Assembly (NCBI GenBank): GCA_963682175.1
Contig: OY821786.1
Span: 27,550,501 to 27,614,500 of the forward strand
Direction of reading: 5' to 3'
Source of the DNA: Triglochin maritima
Taxonomy: Eukaryota > Streptophyta > Magnoliopsida > Alismatales > Juncaginaceae
Length of the DNA: 64,000 nucleotides
Made by a program: the position numbers and the translations under genes. A model generated the notes under the pieces. It had not been told where the DNA came from, made no database searches, and was given only the letters and a program-made list of their open reading frames with translations. Below are positions 1 to 11,511 of this stretch, piece by piece. Every line of letters begins with the position of its first letter. The first letter of the stretch is position 1.

Positions 1-1893
1 TCTTTATAGGTTGTCCTCGTGTGACAAGAGGATACTACTTTTGGTGTATCACCTCCAATCGAAAGATTGTAGAGAGAGATATGGTTTTTCTGGAATTTCT
101 GGAAAAGAGAGAAAAGTAGTGGGAGTAGAGTTGAGCTTGAGGAAACTCAAGATACTCTACAAGATCATGATGTGAATGTTGCATTCAAAATCATGAAGGC
201 CCAGCCGAGATTCATTTGGTTAGTGGGAGCATGAGCGAGAGATCCTTACAAGAAATTGTGAGAGAATCTCAATCATCCTCACCTAGTGTGCATTCGAGAG
301 TCGAACATGAACCTATTCCTCAAGAAATTGTGGAAGAAATTCGAGAGACACAAGAAGAACCAAAAGAACAAAGAAGGTCAATGAGGGAAAGGAAGAAACC
401 CAATAAGTATGTGGGACTTCATGATATCATGGTACTAGATATCAAAGATCCCTAGACCTTCCAAGAAGCAATGGAAAGAAAAGACTCCAAACTATGGTTA
501 AAAGCCATGGAATCCGAAGTAGAATTCATGTATAGTAATCAAGTATGGAACTCGATCTACCTTCCTCAAGAGAAATTATCATTTGGTATGAATGAGCTTT
601 TAGGAGGAAGATAGACATGGATAGTAACTTGACAACCTACAAAGCAAGGCTTGTAGCAAAAGTTATGCTCAAATTCAAGAAATTGACTTTGATAAAATTT
701 TTGAGAAGTTGTCATATTAAAATCTATTCGGATTATGCTCACTATTACCGCATTTCACAATTGTGGGATATGGAAGATGGATATCAAAATGGCGTTTCGT
801 AAACAGGAACTTGGAAGAAGATATGTACATGGTACAACCTCAAGGTTTTGATGATCCAAATAATAGCGAGAAGAAATGCAAGTTTCGATAATCCATTTAT
901 GGATTGAAATAAGCATTGAGGAGTTGGAACAAACACTTTGACGAAGAGGTGAAGGAGATTCACTTCATTCAAAGTAAAGGAAAACCTTGTGGATACAAGG
1001 AGATTAGTGGGAGCCATGTAGTACTTCTGATCTTATATGTCGATGACATATTGCTCATGAGCAATCATATACCTTAGCATTAGCAAACGAGAAATTTCAT
1101 TGAAATCGGCATTCTCAATGAAAAGAAATGGATGAGACTCAACACATCTTGAGAATCAAGATACATTGAGATACATCCCGTAGACTCATTGGCTTCAGTC
1201 AACGTGCATACATTGACAAGGTCTTGGAAATGTTCAGGGTGAACAATTCCGATATGCACAATGTGCCAATAAGTATGAGTATAGGTGTGCAACTCAAGGA
1301 GTCTCAACGTGCTAAATCACGCAAAGACTTGGAGTACATGAAGGTAGCCCTTATGCTTCGGCAAAAGGAAGGACCATGTACACAATGACTTGCACAAGAC
1401 TCAATATCTCGTATGCTCTAAACGTGACAAGTGGTCACCAATCCGACGCAAGCCCTAAGCATAGGATTGCGGTCAAGAATATTCTGAAGTACCTTAACCG
1501 GACTAAAGATAAGGTTCTTGTTTATGGAAGACAAAGGAGAAAATAGCCGAGGGCTATTTTGATGCAATTCTTATAGGAATTCTAAACAATAAGAGGTTGG
1601 AATGATGATGCGTCATCATTATCGAAGGTAGAGGTATGAGCTAGTGTAGTTAGGAGTAATATCACTACAGCTAACTCAACCGCCAACGAAAGACAAAATA
1701 AATAAATAGGTGGACACAACAGTGACAAAACTGATCCATTCAACAAACCTTCATACCAAGCTAAGAGACGAAATATATTTCGAGTCCATGGATTCGAGGA
1801 TCCATGTGGATTGGCTTGATAAGTGATTTGGGAAGGTTACCCTAGTTATTAATGTTTTATGCATTAAGAATGTATGTGAAAGAAAACTTTGAT
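1..1893 (+). pseudogene. Ty1/copia pol remnant: integrase tail, reverse transcriptase, RNase H
   Basis: Translated pieces follow the order of a copia polyprotein. The end of integrase reads through a motif like RGYYFW near position 30. The hinge with RRSMRERKKPNKY and the RT start (EAMERKDSKLWLKAMESE) lie at about 370-530. LTTYKARLVAK lies near 630, the catalytic YVDD box at about 1034-1045, and an RNase H lead-in (AVKNILKYLNRTKD) near 1465-1515. Stops and frameshifts break every domain, and the C-terminal RNase H part is shortened. The gag, protease and integrase core would lie left of the window. Its LTR follows directly at 1908, so this is the 3' half of one element. It is non-functional. 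Confidence 0.9.
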
Positions 1894-1895
1894 AA

Positions 1896-1907
1896 CAAGT
1901 GGGAGAT
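1896..1907 (+). promoter_or_regulatory. Polypurine tract of the copia element
   Basis: A purine-rich run (AAGTGGGAGA) sits directly before the TG of the LTR, where plus-strand DNA synthesis is primed in copia elements. It fixes the LTR start at 1908. Confidence 0.75.
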
Positions 1908-3080
1908 TGAAGGGAATGTGTTCTAAAAGTTTTGCTTTTAAAATGTCAATTATTATGAATTGAATGAGAAATCATTTTGTTCCTTGTTTATGTTATTCGT
2001 CTTTTAGAAGTGTTAAGGAAGAGGCTCTTGGTCCTTAACCGTAGAGCTCTAAAAGATATTTGTTTACATAAAACAAAAGATATTCGCAATCATGGTAATT
2101 AACATGGAACATTAATTACCGAGTTAAGATTGTCGTGTTGGTCATAGATCATTGTAGCTCGACAAGTGAGTGACAACACGGGTACACAAAAGAGGAAAAT
2201 AGTACTTTTGTATGCTGAATTGACCTAACAAGTAAAATATTATAGAAATGTGTTTCTGTGTCATTAATATTTTACTGTGTCTTTGGTCCTTTGATATGAG
2301 ACTTATATCCGATCGCTTAAGGAGTTCTTAATTAGACTAGTGTCTTAAGCTATCGATAAGTGTAGTGTAAAGGCGTTAGTTGGTTAAGTATGACTTTTGT
2401 TGGAGAAGATAGCTAGTCAAAAGATTATCATTGCCCCTCTTAATTGAGTGATGATATTAGTGGGCCCCTTGATAAAACAAAGTTATAATGTGCACAATGT
2501 GATTTAAGTTAAGTCACATATTTATAACTAGCTTAAAGAGATCAAGAAATGAATACTAATACAAAGATGACACAATACTACTTTGTGTGTATTCTTAATA
2601 TCATGAGGCAAGGGATGGACACAAGTGGTGCACTCCATCACTAAATAGATCGGGTTTTGGTTCAAGTTGAATTAAGACATCTAACTAATTGGGAGCTATA
2701 ATGTGTAGCTAGATACCGCTTATAGCTTGTGATATTAAGCTCTTAATATCACTGCCAACTTAGTTTAGATCCTCCCATAGGTCACACCACAAAACTGGGA
2801 AACAGGAAATGGGGATTTTGAGTTCATAAGATGTGTCGGGTTTCATGAAGAAAATATGACACATGGGGTGAACAAGCAAAATCAAAATTATGTTGTGATT
2901 AATAACATAATCAGAATCTAAATTAAATTCATATGTGATGTAAATATTATGGGGGTGTAATGATTGATCATTGCATAGGATAATATGTTACATAAGTTGT
3001 GAATTTACTACTAATCCCGAAATGTCAAATTTTGTAGGGGTTAAACCGAAATTTGACAAGTCTACAGAATAGTGCTCAAA

Positions 3081-3309
3081 CGGTCGACCGGTTAGCAGTA
3101 AACGGTCGACCGATCGGGCACGGTCGACCGGATGTGTCTCGACCAATAACAGGAAATTTTCATCTGTTCGAACGGTCGACCGAATGTAATCGGTCGGTCG
3201 ACCGAACATTGTGATGGAATAATTCCTGTTACGAACGGTCGACCGAGTTATTGAACGGTCGACCGAAACCAGGTTCGAGCGGTCGACCGAACCTCCAAAC
3301 GGTCGACCG
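3081..3309. repeat. Array of the palindrome CGGTCGACCG in LTR U3
   Basis: Nine exact copies of the 10-bp perfect palindrome CGGTCGACCG lie within about 230 bp, at irregular 17-50 bp spacing, mostly flanked by A or T. The array ends about 180 bp upstream of the LTR TATA box. Similar arrays occur in other LTR families in this window. Confidence 0.9.
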
Positions 3310-3488
3310 GTCCAGACGGTTAATGCAGAATTAATTTAAGAATTAATTAGATCATGCATGGAATTGGTCCATAATTGATTTAATTCGTGGCTAAGATTAT
3401 TTATTATTAAATAATGGATGGTTAGATGGAAGTTTGCATGAAATCATGGGCAAGAGGTTGCACATGAATAGGTAATTTGGAGAGAACT

Positions 3489-3496
3489 TATAAATA
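3489..3496 (+). promoter_or_regulatory. LTR TATA box
   Basis: TATAAATA sits in the downstream part of the LTR, at the place matching TATA boxes at 41660 and 57207 in sister LTRs. Confidence 0.65.
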
Positions 3497-3961
3497 CAAG
3501 TTTATCTCATTACCTACTTAATTAATTCATTGTTTTTCTCATGCAAAAAACTCTCTCCATAATTCTCCACGAAATTCTCTTAATTCTTAAGTTTAGTTTT
3601 AGTTTTTTAAGAGATCATCATCTCAAGGGAACTAAAGAGGGGTTAGTAATTAGATTCTAAACCCTATTGGAGATTGAGAGGCTAGCTCTTCTCTCTCCAA
3701 TCTTGTTTAGAGTTTGGTGAAATCTCGGAGGCATCCGGCGCAGCAACAAGCATCTTCAACGTCTCCGAATCTTCAAGAAGTTTTAGAGAACTTCTAGGTA
3801 TGAATTTCGGAGTCCCATGTTTGTTTTAATAAAAGTTTTAAAACTAGTTATTGAAACAAACCAATGCATGCATGAAATAAATCATAGAAAATTGTATTAG
3901 ATCCTTATTACGCATAAAAATACCGAAAATATATATGTGTAATTAAACATGAAATCCTACA

Positions 3962-4735
3962 AATTCCTCAAGCTCTATTAGATTGGGGAGCATCTGCGAA
4001 CCTCATGCCCTACTCTGTCTATATCAACCTTGGAATAGGCGATCTTAAGCCAACGAAGACCACCCTCTATTTGGCAGACAGATCCGTCAAGATTCACGAG
4101 GAAGTGTGAAGGATGTCCTTATTAAAGTGGGCAAGTTCATATTCCCAGTTGATTTCATCATCTTGGATACTGAACCTGTGTCCAACCCACAATGACAAAT
4201 TCCCGTGATCCTTGGGAGGCCATTTCTTGGGACATCCAATGCTTTGATCAATTGTTGCAATGGCTTGATGAGGTTGTCTTTTGGAAACCTAATGGTGGAT
4301 TTCAACATCTTTACTCTTAGTAAGCAACCCGGGCTCTTCGATGATGTTGTCGGAGCTAATTTCATTCAGGACACAGATAAGCTTAAGTCATTGGGCATGT
4401 TCGACTCACATCGACATATTATTGAGGTGCCTAATGACAAGGTTGCGATTGAAGATGATTTTGAGGAATTTGCCTATGAACTTCTGGATTAGGAGGCATC
4501 TTGGTGCTTGCTCCTCTTACCCTGTGGCCCTTGAGTCACTTGAAATGAACTCTGAATCCAACAAGGACCCACCTCTGGTTGAGCTTAAACCACTCCCCGA
4601 TAACCTTAAATACATCTTTTTAGTGGATAATGAGACATTGACACTCATTATTGCTTCTGATCTTGCAAAAGATCAAGAGTCTGGCCTAAAAAAGTGCTCT
4701 TTGAAAACAAAGAGGCTATCGGGTGGTCCTTGAAG
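3962..4735 (+). pseudogene. Athila-like gypsy aspartic protease region
   Basis: This is the leftmost visible part of the Athila-like host element. The protease active site reads L-L-D-W-G-A-S, followed by NLMPYSVY, LADRSVK, FPVDFIILD and ILGRPFLGTSNALI, an order typical of Athila/Tat proteases. The catalytic Asp is kept, but a stop after the LADRSVK segment and later frameshifts break the frame. The stretch to 4735 is the poorly conserved linker before RT (for example LPDNLKYIFL). The copia element at 1-3961 inserted just upstream of the active site. Confidence 0.88.
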
Positions 4736-4736
4736 G

Positions 4737-5381
4737 ACATCAAAGGAATTAGCCCTTTTATTGTCCAGCATCGGACCACATGGAAGAGAATTCTAGGCCC
4801 CGTCGGGACCCACAACGAAGATTGAATCGTGTGCTGAAAGAAGTCATCCTAAAGGAGATTCTTAAGTGCTTGAATAATGGTATAATATATCCTATTTCTG
4901 ATAGTTTGTGGGTGAGTCATGTCCATGTGGTTCCCAAAAAGTCAGGCGTGACGGTTGTTGAGAATGAGCATAATGAGCTTATACCAACACGCCTGGAAAT
5001 TGACTGGCAAGTTTGCGTTGATTATCGCAAGCTCAATGTGGCAACGCGCAAAGATCATTTCCCATTTCCATTCATTGATCAAATGTTGAAAGGTTGGCTG
5101 GACGTGAGTATTATTCTTTTCTTGATGGATTCTCCAGTTACAACCAAATTCTCATCGCTCCTGAGGATCAAGAGAAAACCACATTTACATGTCCCTTTGG
5201 CACGTTTGCCTACCATCGCATGTCGTTTGGGTTATGTAATGCACAAACAATGTTTCAAGGGTGTATGATCAACATCTTCTCCGATATGGTAGAGCGTTTC
5301 CTTGAGAGTTTCATGGATGACTTTTCCATATTTGGCGCTTCCTTCGATAAGTGCCTTCATCACTTGAGCCTTGTCCTCAAG
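4737..5381 (+). pseudogene. Athila-like gypsy reverse transcriptase (N-terminal two thirds)
   Basis: RT blocks appear in order: LKEVILKEILKCLNNGIIYPISDSLWVSHVHVVPKK, VCVDYRKLN, KDHFPFPFIDQML, then after a frameshift FLDGFSSYNQI, FTCPFGTFAYHRMSFGLCNA and the catalytic FMDDFSIFG. The frameshift lies near 5095-5120. The gene is cut at 5381 by an inverted LTR of the same superfamily. On the far side the text resumes at RFIQDFSKIARPL, so roughly 60-70 residues of the expected RT end are missing. Confidence 0.9.
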
Positions 5382-6436
5382 TGATTGAACGCTTTATTAA
5401 ACCGCAAGTGCACGGCCGCGATGAAACGGTGGCAAGTATGGGTTGATCCACAGGGAGGTGAGTAGCCTCTAGTTTGTCAGAAATCAATTGGCGAATAAAG
5501 GGAGAAAATATGTGATTATGCTAAAGTTAACTACACTAAACTAGTAAGTAAGAAATACGAAAGAAAGCAACAAAAGATTGAGAATCAAGAAGAGAAACCC
5601 CTAAGGGGTGGAGTGTGTGCACATATGAAGTGAAATAAGTGATGAATGATGCATGTATGTGTGTGTGTTGTGTGTCTGTTGTCATGCATAGGATGTGCCT
5701 AAAGATGTGGTAAAACCTATCAATCCATTCACACAATGTATCAGCAATTACTACTTGATTATTATAAGATTAGGCTCAGCATGAGAAGTGTCTAAAGATA
5801 TGGCAAGACTCATCAAAAACCATAAACTCATGTGAACAACAAAGGTAAGCATGGAGGTGTCTAAATGTTATGGCAAAACCCATCAAAACAAAGTTTCTTC
5901 AATCAATCAAGCAATCAAACACAAATAGAAACACACAACTAACATGTAGCATATTCAACAGGAAATTTCAGTCAATAAACATGAGAAAACTAAGCATGGG
6001 AAGTGTCTAAATCTTATGGCAAAATCCATCAAAATTCCCCAACATGTAGATGATTAAAACACCCCCAATGAACATACAAAACATGCAAGTCTACACAATC
6101 AAAAATTCATCAAACATCCAAACTTCACAATATATAGGAACATCATCTCCACCCCCCAAAGGGGATGGATCTACTCACTACACATTATGCTAGCAATTAA
6201 ACTAAAGAAGAAAGGAGACATTCTAACTAATTTAGCCTAAGATCAAAGAAACAAGACTAAGCTAAGCATGCATAAAAAGGAGACAACATGAGAACAAAAC
6301 AATGAAAAATTATTTTATTAAATGACTCACATTACTAGTAGCATTCTTCTCCACCTTGAGTTTTTCCTCCAAGACTTACTCCAAGTAGAGAGAATGCCAC
6401 CAAGCAATGGGTGAATATAAATAAGGAGGAAGAGTT

Positions 6437-6445
6437 CTATTTATA
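6437..6445 (-). promoter_or_regulatory. LTR TATA box
   Basis: CTATTTATA on the plus strand reads TATAAATAG in the direction of LTR transcription, 121 bp downstream of the palindrome pair. Confidence 0.65.
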
Positions 6446-6565
6446 GGCATGAAAAAAGGCAACCGGGGACAATCCCATGGTATGGGACTAAACGCATACT
6501 ATAAATGCACATAAAACAACATAACCAATCACCCGACTAAAGCATGAATGCTTTGGACAAATTGG

Positions 6566-6604
6566 GACCGCCAATTGACGGTCTAGGACAGCCAATTGGC
6601 GTTC
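6566..6604 (-). promoter_or_regulatory. Paired CCAAT palindromes of the Athila-family LTR
   Basis: Two 18-bp imperfect palindromes of the form GACCGCCAATTGGCGGTC lie head to tail with a 3-bp spacer, 121 bp from the TATA box of this minus-oriented LTR (TATA start at 6445). The same geometry occurs in other LTR copies. Confidence 0.75.
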
Positions 6605-6949
6605 TGAACTGGTCGGATCGCGTCTGGATTTCAGCGTCTCGTTTCTGTCTTGATTTCTTGATGTTTGATGAACCCGATTTAGTTGTTGATGTTTGGGCCC
6701 GGATCTAATTGCCAAAATACTCCTCATGATGGTGTGGAGCTTCTTGATTTGCTCATTGATCATTTTGGTTTACATCCAGGTCCTTCTCTCTTGCATCTCT
6801 GTCCCCAAGTCTTACAACTCACCCATTTTTCTTGCTTTTAGGTCCTTTTATGCATCTCTTCTTCTCAAACCTATTTATTCCTGAAACTTAAACTCGTTAT
6901 ATAGCATTGCTTAGGCTAAAAATAGAGGATATAAGACACAAATATATGC

Positions 6950-7360
6950 GGTTCATTCAGGATTTTAGCAAAATTGCTCGACCTCTCACCGTCTTGTTAG
7001 CAAAGGATGCCATTTTTGAGTTCACACCGGATTGCCACCATGCTTTTTTTTACCTTGAAGAAAGAGTTGACTTCATCTCCCATAATTAAGGCACCAGTGT
7101 GGGCTGAACCCTTCGAGTTGATGTGTGATGCATCTGACTTTGTTGTGGGAGTGGTGCTTGGGCAACGATTGGACAAATTGTCTCATGTGATCTACTATGC
7201 TAGTAGAACACTCAATGATGCCCAATTGAACTACACTGTGACCGAGAAAGAATTCTTAGAGATCATATTCGCTTTGGAGAAATTCTGGTTATACTTGATT
7301 GGCTATTCTGATCACACAGCCATGAAGCACCTCATGGCAAAGAAAGAGGCAAAATCTTGA
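6950..7360 (+). pseudogene. Athila-like gypsy RT end and RNase H
   Basis: The host pol resumes with RFIQDFSKIARPL, the end of RT. After a frameshift near 7070 comes PIIKAPVWAEPFELMCDASDFVVGVVLGQR, the first RNase H block with the catalytic Asp of CDASD. YYASRTLNDAQLNYTVTEKEFLEIIFALEKF follows and carries the second acidic position. The C-terminal RNase H block is degenerate. It continues from the RT fragment ending at 5381. Confidence 0.88.
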
Positions 7361-8795
7361 ATTTTGAGATGGATCTTGTTGTTACAAGAATTCGATCTCG
7401 AGATTCGGGACAAAAAAAGGTGTGAAAATGTTATAGCAGACCACCTGTCTCGTCTTGAGACGACCAACCCATAGGACCAAATTATTAATGACAAATTTCC
7501 TGACGAGTAATTGTTCGCGATCAAAGATAACCCTTGGTTTGCCGACATCGTGAACTACCTCGAGGCCGAGCAACTTCCTGTAGGTTGGTCAAAATTTGAC
7601 CAAATCAAATTTAGATCTTATGTCATATTCTTTCACTGGGACGACTGATACATATTCAAATACTGCTCTAACGAAATTTTAACGTTGTGAGTCCCAAATA
7701 ACGAGTTCCAAAGGGTGCTCCAATTTTGCAACTTTGAAGCATGTGGACGACACTTTGGAGCAAAGAAAACTGCCTCCAAGGTGCACCAATCTAGATTCTA
7801 CTAGCCTTCGCTTTTCAAAGATGCTTACGAATTTTGTAAGCAATGTGATAGGCGTCAATGCCTTGGCATGATTAGTTGACGTGATATGATGCATTTGCAA
7901 AATATCCTTGTCGTCTACATCTTCGATGTGTGGGGCATCGACTTTATGGGTCCTTTCCTGAATTTGTTCCGGAATGTTTACAATCTGGTGATCGTTGACT
8001 ATGTGTCTAAGTGGGTAGAGGTTATCCCCACAAAGACCAATGACAACAAGGTGGTCACCAAATTCTTAAAACACATTTTTTGCACGATTTGGTACGCCTC
8101 GTACCATAATCAGCGACAGGGGTACCCACTACAATCGCTCCTTTGAAGCACTTATGGGGAAGTATTTGATCACCCACAAGCGTGCGACCCCATACCATCC
8201 ACAAACTAGTGGGCAGGTCGAAGTCTTTAACCGTCAATTAAAGAAAATCCTTGAGAAGACGGTTAATTCATCGTGGAAGGATTGGTCGACTAAACTGAAT
8301 GACGCATTGTGGGCCTTCTGCACCGCGTATAAGACCAATTTGGGTATGTCCCCATATCGGGTAGTGTACGTCAAGGCTTCCCACCTACCCGTCGAGCTCG
8401 AGCATCATGCTTTCTGGGCAATTAAGAACCCGAATATGGATCGTGGTCAAGCAGGGGTGTAGCGTAAACTCGACATTAGGGAACTGGAAGAGCTACGCAA
8501 TGATGTGTATGAAAATGCCAAAATTAATAAGTCCCGAGGCAAGATGTTTCACGATCGCATGATTATGCAAAATGTGTTTACGACTGGGCAGAAGGTGTTG
8601 CTCTACAATTCCCGGCTTCATCTGTTTGCGGGTAAGCTCCGCAGTCGCTGGTCTAGCCCTTTTATTGTGCAAACCGTATTTCCTCATGGAGCGGTTGAAA
8701 TTCTGAACCATGGGAATGGCGACGTGTTCAAAGTTAATGGACAACGCCTCAAACCTTACTTGGAGGGGGCACCAGCTGAAGTCGAGGAGGTCACA
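7361..8795 (+). pseudogene. Athila-like gypsy integrase
   Basis: The early part (RLETTNP..., DRRQCLGMIS) is badly decayed. The DDE core is visible as [33 protein letters not shown] with the first catalytic Asp. A frameshifted middle and then [28 protein letters not shown] follow, with the catalytic Glu of QVEV kept. The C-terminal part, KVLLYNSRLHLFAGKLRSRWSSPFIV and GDVFKVNGQRLKPY (about 8590-8765), is the usual Athila integrase tail. Several stops and indels exist, including one at 8460. Confidence 0.9.
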
Positions 8796-9210
8796 CGCAA
8801 CTATGTGATTGGTTGTGAATTCATGTTTGTATATACTTATAATAATAAAAAGGAAGAAGAGAACAAGAAAAAGAAACAAAAGGGAGGTCCTTCATGCTAT
8901 TTTACACATTCCCTCTTTAAATACTCTCTTCGCAACCCTACACATTTTATTCCACCAAAGAAACATCCCATATCTTACGGCCGTCGCAGGGAAGAAATTC
9001 GAAGACCTGGATGCCTATTCCGACCACCAATTAGAAGTTGTCCACCGCCAATCAACAGTCGATTTAGGGTGTTTTGGTCCCTGGTTTCTCTGGTGAGTCT
9101 CCTTTGTTGCTCCGTATCGGTCTCTGAGGGTTTGTGTTCATTTCACGTTCCTGGTTGCGCGCATCAGTGGCTAATCTTCATCGACACGTGCTCCTCCGTT
9201 AAAGCCCGCC
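8796..9210 (+). other. Spacer between Athila pol and the post-pol ORF
   Basis: An open frame runs on through here from the integrase tail, but it is Lys/Asn-rich and then low in recognisable content. I see no domain in it. An A-rich tract lies near 8845-8885. I read it as an untranslated spacer before the ATG at 9211. Confidence 0.5.
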
Positions 9211-9520
9211 ATGGTTGGTGCAGGTATGGCCAACCCTCATTTCATTCCAGAATTAAATTCTGCCTCCCTGATTCACAATTGTATCGTAGCCAAAGGGTGG
9301 TCGTTTTTGTAGTTTGAGGGTGACGAAACCTTGTACATGCCACTTCTCGTACAAGAGTTTTACTCTAAACTCAAGTGTTACGAGACCGGTCAACTTGAGT
9401 TTAGTGTCACACCCCAATTTATCTCCGACGCGACTGGGATCCCCTTAGTCGATGATCTCGCCCCCACTCGTGACATTAATTTTAACCAATATATGCTTGG
9501 GCGTGGGCAACCCATCTCAT
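9211..9520 (+). pseudogene. Athila post-pol ORF (env-like position), N-terminal part
   Basis: The ATG at 9211 has a good plant context (GCCATGG). One stop at about 9311 interrupts the frame; past it reads ETLYMPLLVQEFYSKLKCYETGQLEFSVTPQFISDATGIPLVDDL. A block of this kind is typical of the plant-specific protein that follows pol in Athila elements; its function is unknown. It breaks off at 9520, where a copia LTR complex inserted, and resumes at 19573. Confidence 0.75.
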
Positions 9521-9965
9521 TGTAGGATTTCGTGTCCCTATGTATGTGTATATTTTAAATTTTTTAATACAAACATACATGATTGATTTCATATTTTCAT
9601 TTATTTTATGTACATGTATATGTTTATTATAATATCATGCATTCCTACAAAAGAGAGAGGATCATACCCAAAGGTTCTCTAAAACCTTTCAGAAGATCCG
9701 ATGTTCCGTTGCTCATCGCAACGCCCACCGATTCGCCTCCAAGTGTTCACCAAACTCTAAACAAGATTAGAGAGAAAGGAGCTAGCCAATCAATCTCTAA
9801 TTAAGCTTAGAATCTAGCTAATAACTCCTCTAAAAGCTCCTGAGATTTTAATCTCCAAAACATAAAACTAGTAAGAGAATGTTCGTGGTGATTAAGGGAG
9901 AGATTAGGTAGAGAGAATTTTGCATTGATTCTTATGAAACAAGTAGGGTGAGATGACCTATTTAT
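9521..9965 (-). repeat. Copia LTR family A fragment (downstream end), minus
   Basis: It begins with the inverted LTR end TGTAGGATTTCGTG and continues through the conserved CTCTAAAACCTTTCAG and GAGCTAGCCAATC stretches. It matches 19717-20165 and 12847-13145. It is interrupted at 9965 by a solo LTR and resumes at 11426 with AGCCTCCCAAATCAC. Confidence 0.85.
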
Positions 9966-11420
9966 TGTAGGATCGTGTGGGTCGGGTTAATCTAACAATA
10001 AACGCAGCGGAAACAATTTAAAGACTAGTAGGGAAAGGAACAAGCAAACCACAAATCGACTCGGCGTTTTTATAGAGGTTCGGCACCCCACCCGGGTCCT
10101 AGTCCTCTCTTGCAAGCTCCGCTCGGATCACCGAGCTCCGCCTACGACTTCACTATCCGCTCCCTGTTCCGGGCCGGAAGACAACGCCTTACAACCGTCA
10201 AACTCGCGAACAACCCTCGCCGAGCTTGGAATCCTCTCTTCACAATCCGAGAAGGATCACTTCGGGCTCTCACCGAAGTCTATACTCGTTTGACAAACTT
10301 TAACTGAGTGGGATTCACTCTCTAATTGAGCACACTTAGAGTAGGATGAGTAATTGATCAAGTGTGTGTAGTTTAGGCTTATGGAGTGTAGAAATGGGAG
10401 CTTTGAGGATTGAGGTTTCTCTCTAATGTATTGGGACAATTGGAGTTGGAGAGTTGTGTTAACAACATGTCTTGATCCTCTATTTATAAGATCCTAAAGA
10501 TTTCTAGCCGTTTGGACAAGATTTGATTGAGTTTTGTGCAAGATACACAAAGCAGAAAATCGGGCTGCAAATCTGTCAGAACCGGTCGACCGAAACTAGT
10601 AAACCGGTCGACCGTTCACTTGATTTCAAGGTGAACGGTCGAACAAATAAATATTCGGTCGGACAAACGAGCTAGAACTTAACTCTACTTAAGTAAATCG
10701 GTCGAACCAAAGTATGGGGCGGTCGACCGTTAAGGGGATTCGGTTGAGACAAAGGTGCAACGGTCGAACGAAGATGTGTCGACCGATAGAGAGAATTTTG
10801 TTTCTGTTCAACCGGTCGACCGAAACAAAGTCGTTGTTCGACCGGTTACCGAATGTATTTTGGGGTTAAGTTTGTTTTATACGAATACGACCGTTATAGG
10901 AATACGACAAGGAAAACAACCATATTAAAATCCGAGATCGGTCGACCGAAAAGGTAGAACCGGTCGACCGGTAGAGTTCGGTAAAATCACTGTGGAGAGT
11001 CTGTTATAAACCGGTCGAACTGAGAACTGGTTCGGTCGACCGGTTCACACAGGAAATCTGGGTTTAGGTTTTAAGTGATTTCCGACTAAGGTTTGGGTGA
11101 TCTAATGGAGTCCAAATGATATGAGATTTTGTGTGTGACTCCTACAGGGAACCTAGTGTGAATGTGATAAGTTTTTAGCTCTTGTATGCTCAATTTACAC
11201 ATGTTCCTAAGACTCAAAATAAAATACAGATTACAAGTCTTCATATAGCTTTATTACAAATCTTGACTTGATTTCCTTCCTTCCATGAGTCTTGATCACC
11301 TGTAGAGGTTAGCACATGCAATATATATGCAATGCAATATGTGTGCTACTCTACATTACTTATGATTAAGATTAGGTTGATTAAATCATCAAAACAAGGA
11401 TTAAGGCCAAAAAGCCAACA
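9966..11420 (-). repeat. Solo LTR, family D, with target duplication TTTAT
   Basis: It starts TGTAGGATCG and ends AAAAAGCCAACA, 1455 bp, with TTTAT at 9961-9965 and 11421-11425. The uninterrupted target is seen in the sister LTR at 13138-13155. TATAAATAG on the minus strand (10480-10488) suggests minus-strand transcription. It carries seven exact CGGTCGACCG copies at 10582-11041. No coding sequence is present. Family D recurs at 29849, 48540 and 63312. I cannot assign it to copia or gypsy from an LTR alone. Confidence 0.88.
10582..11041. repeat. CGGTCGACCG palindrome array in family D LTR
   Basis: At least seven exact palindromes plus several one-mismatch copies lie between 10582 and 11041. 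The nearest copy is 94 bp upstream of the minus-strand TATA box. The matching distance in the copy at 48540 is 96 bp. Confidence 0.85.
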
Positions 11421-11511
11421 TTTATAGCCTCCCAAATCACAAGTCATGTTCAACCAACTATTGTCTTTATCGTTTGACTAGCTATCTTTTCCAGCACAAG
11501 TCATGTTCAGG
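11421..11511. other. Rearranged junction inside the LTR complex
   Basis: After the TTTAT target copy and AGCCTCCCAAATCAC, the text jumps to internal LTR pieces in altered order: the stretch around AAGTCATGTTCAACC comes before GACTAGCTATCTTTTCC, and AAGTCATGTTCA appears twice. In intact copies (about 19070 and 21380) these occur once in the other order. The junction leads directly into a plus-oriented LTR start. Confidence 0.75.

Larger units (their letters stand above)
1908..3961 (+). repeat. 3' LTR of the copia element (copia LTR family A)
   Basis: The LTR runs from TGAAGGGAATGTG to GAAATCCTACA (TG...CA), 2054 bp. The same ends are seen at 39998-42117, 46087-48206 and, inverted, at 19717-21889. 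It carries a palindrome array at 3081-3309 and a TATA box at 3489. The base after the LTR (AATTC at 3962-3966) is the presumed right target-site copy; the left copy lies outside the window. The LTR interrupts an Athila-like protease. Confidence 0.92.
5382..6949 (-). repeat. Solo Athila-family LTR, minus orientation, right end lost
   Basis: It starts with TGATTGAACG, the reverse complement of the family's LTR end, and runs to a truncated copy of the family's LTR start at 6949 (about 18 bp missing). The length is 1568 bp. It matches the LTRs at 16984-18371, 22580-24072, 50290-51691 and 60088-61647. No target duplication is visible, and host RT sequence is deleted at the right edge. Confidence 0.88.

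Noticed and set aside
3081..3309. CRISPR-like array
   Set aside because: Repeats are 10-bp palindromes with irregular spacing, in a plant LTR, with no cas genes.
8505..9317. A 270-residue frame as one intact protein
   Set aside because: Only the first ~95 residues match an integrase tail; the rest is Lys-rich or unrecognisable and overlaps the start of the post-pol ORF in another frame.
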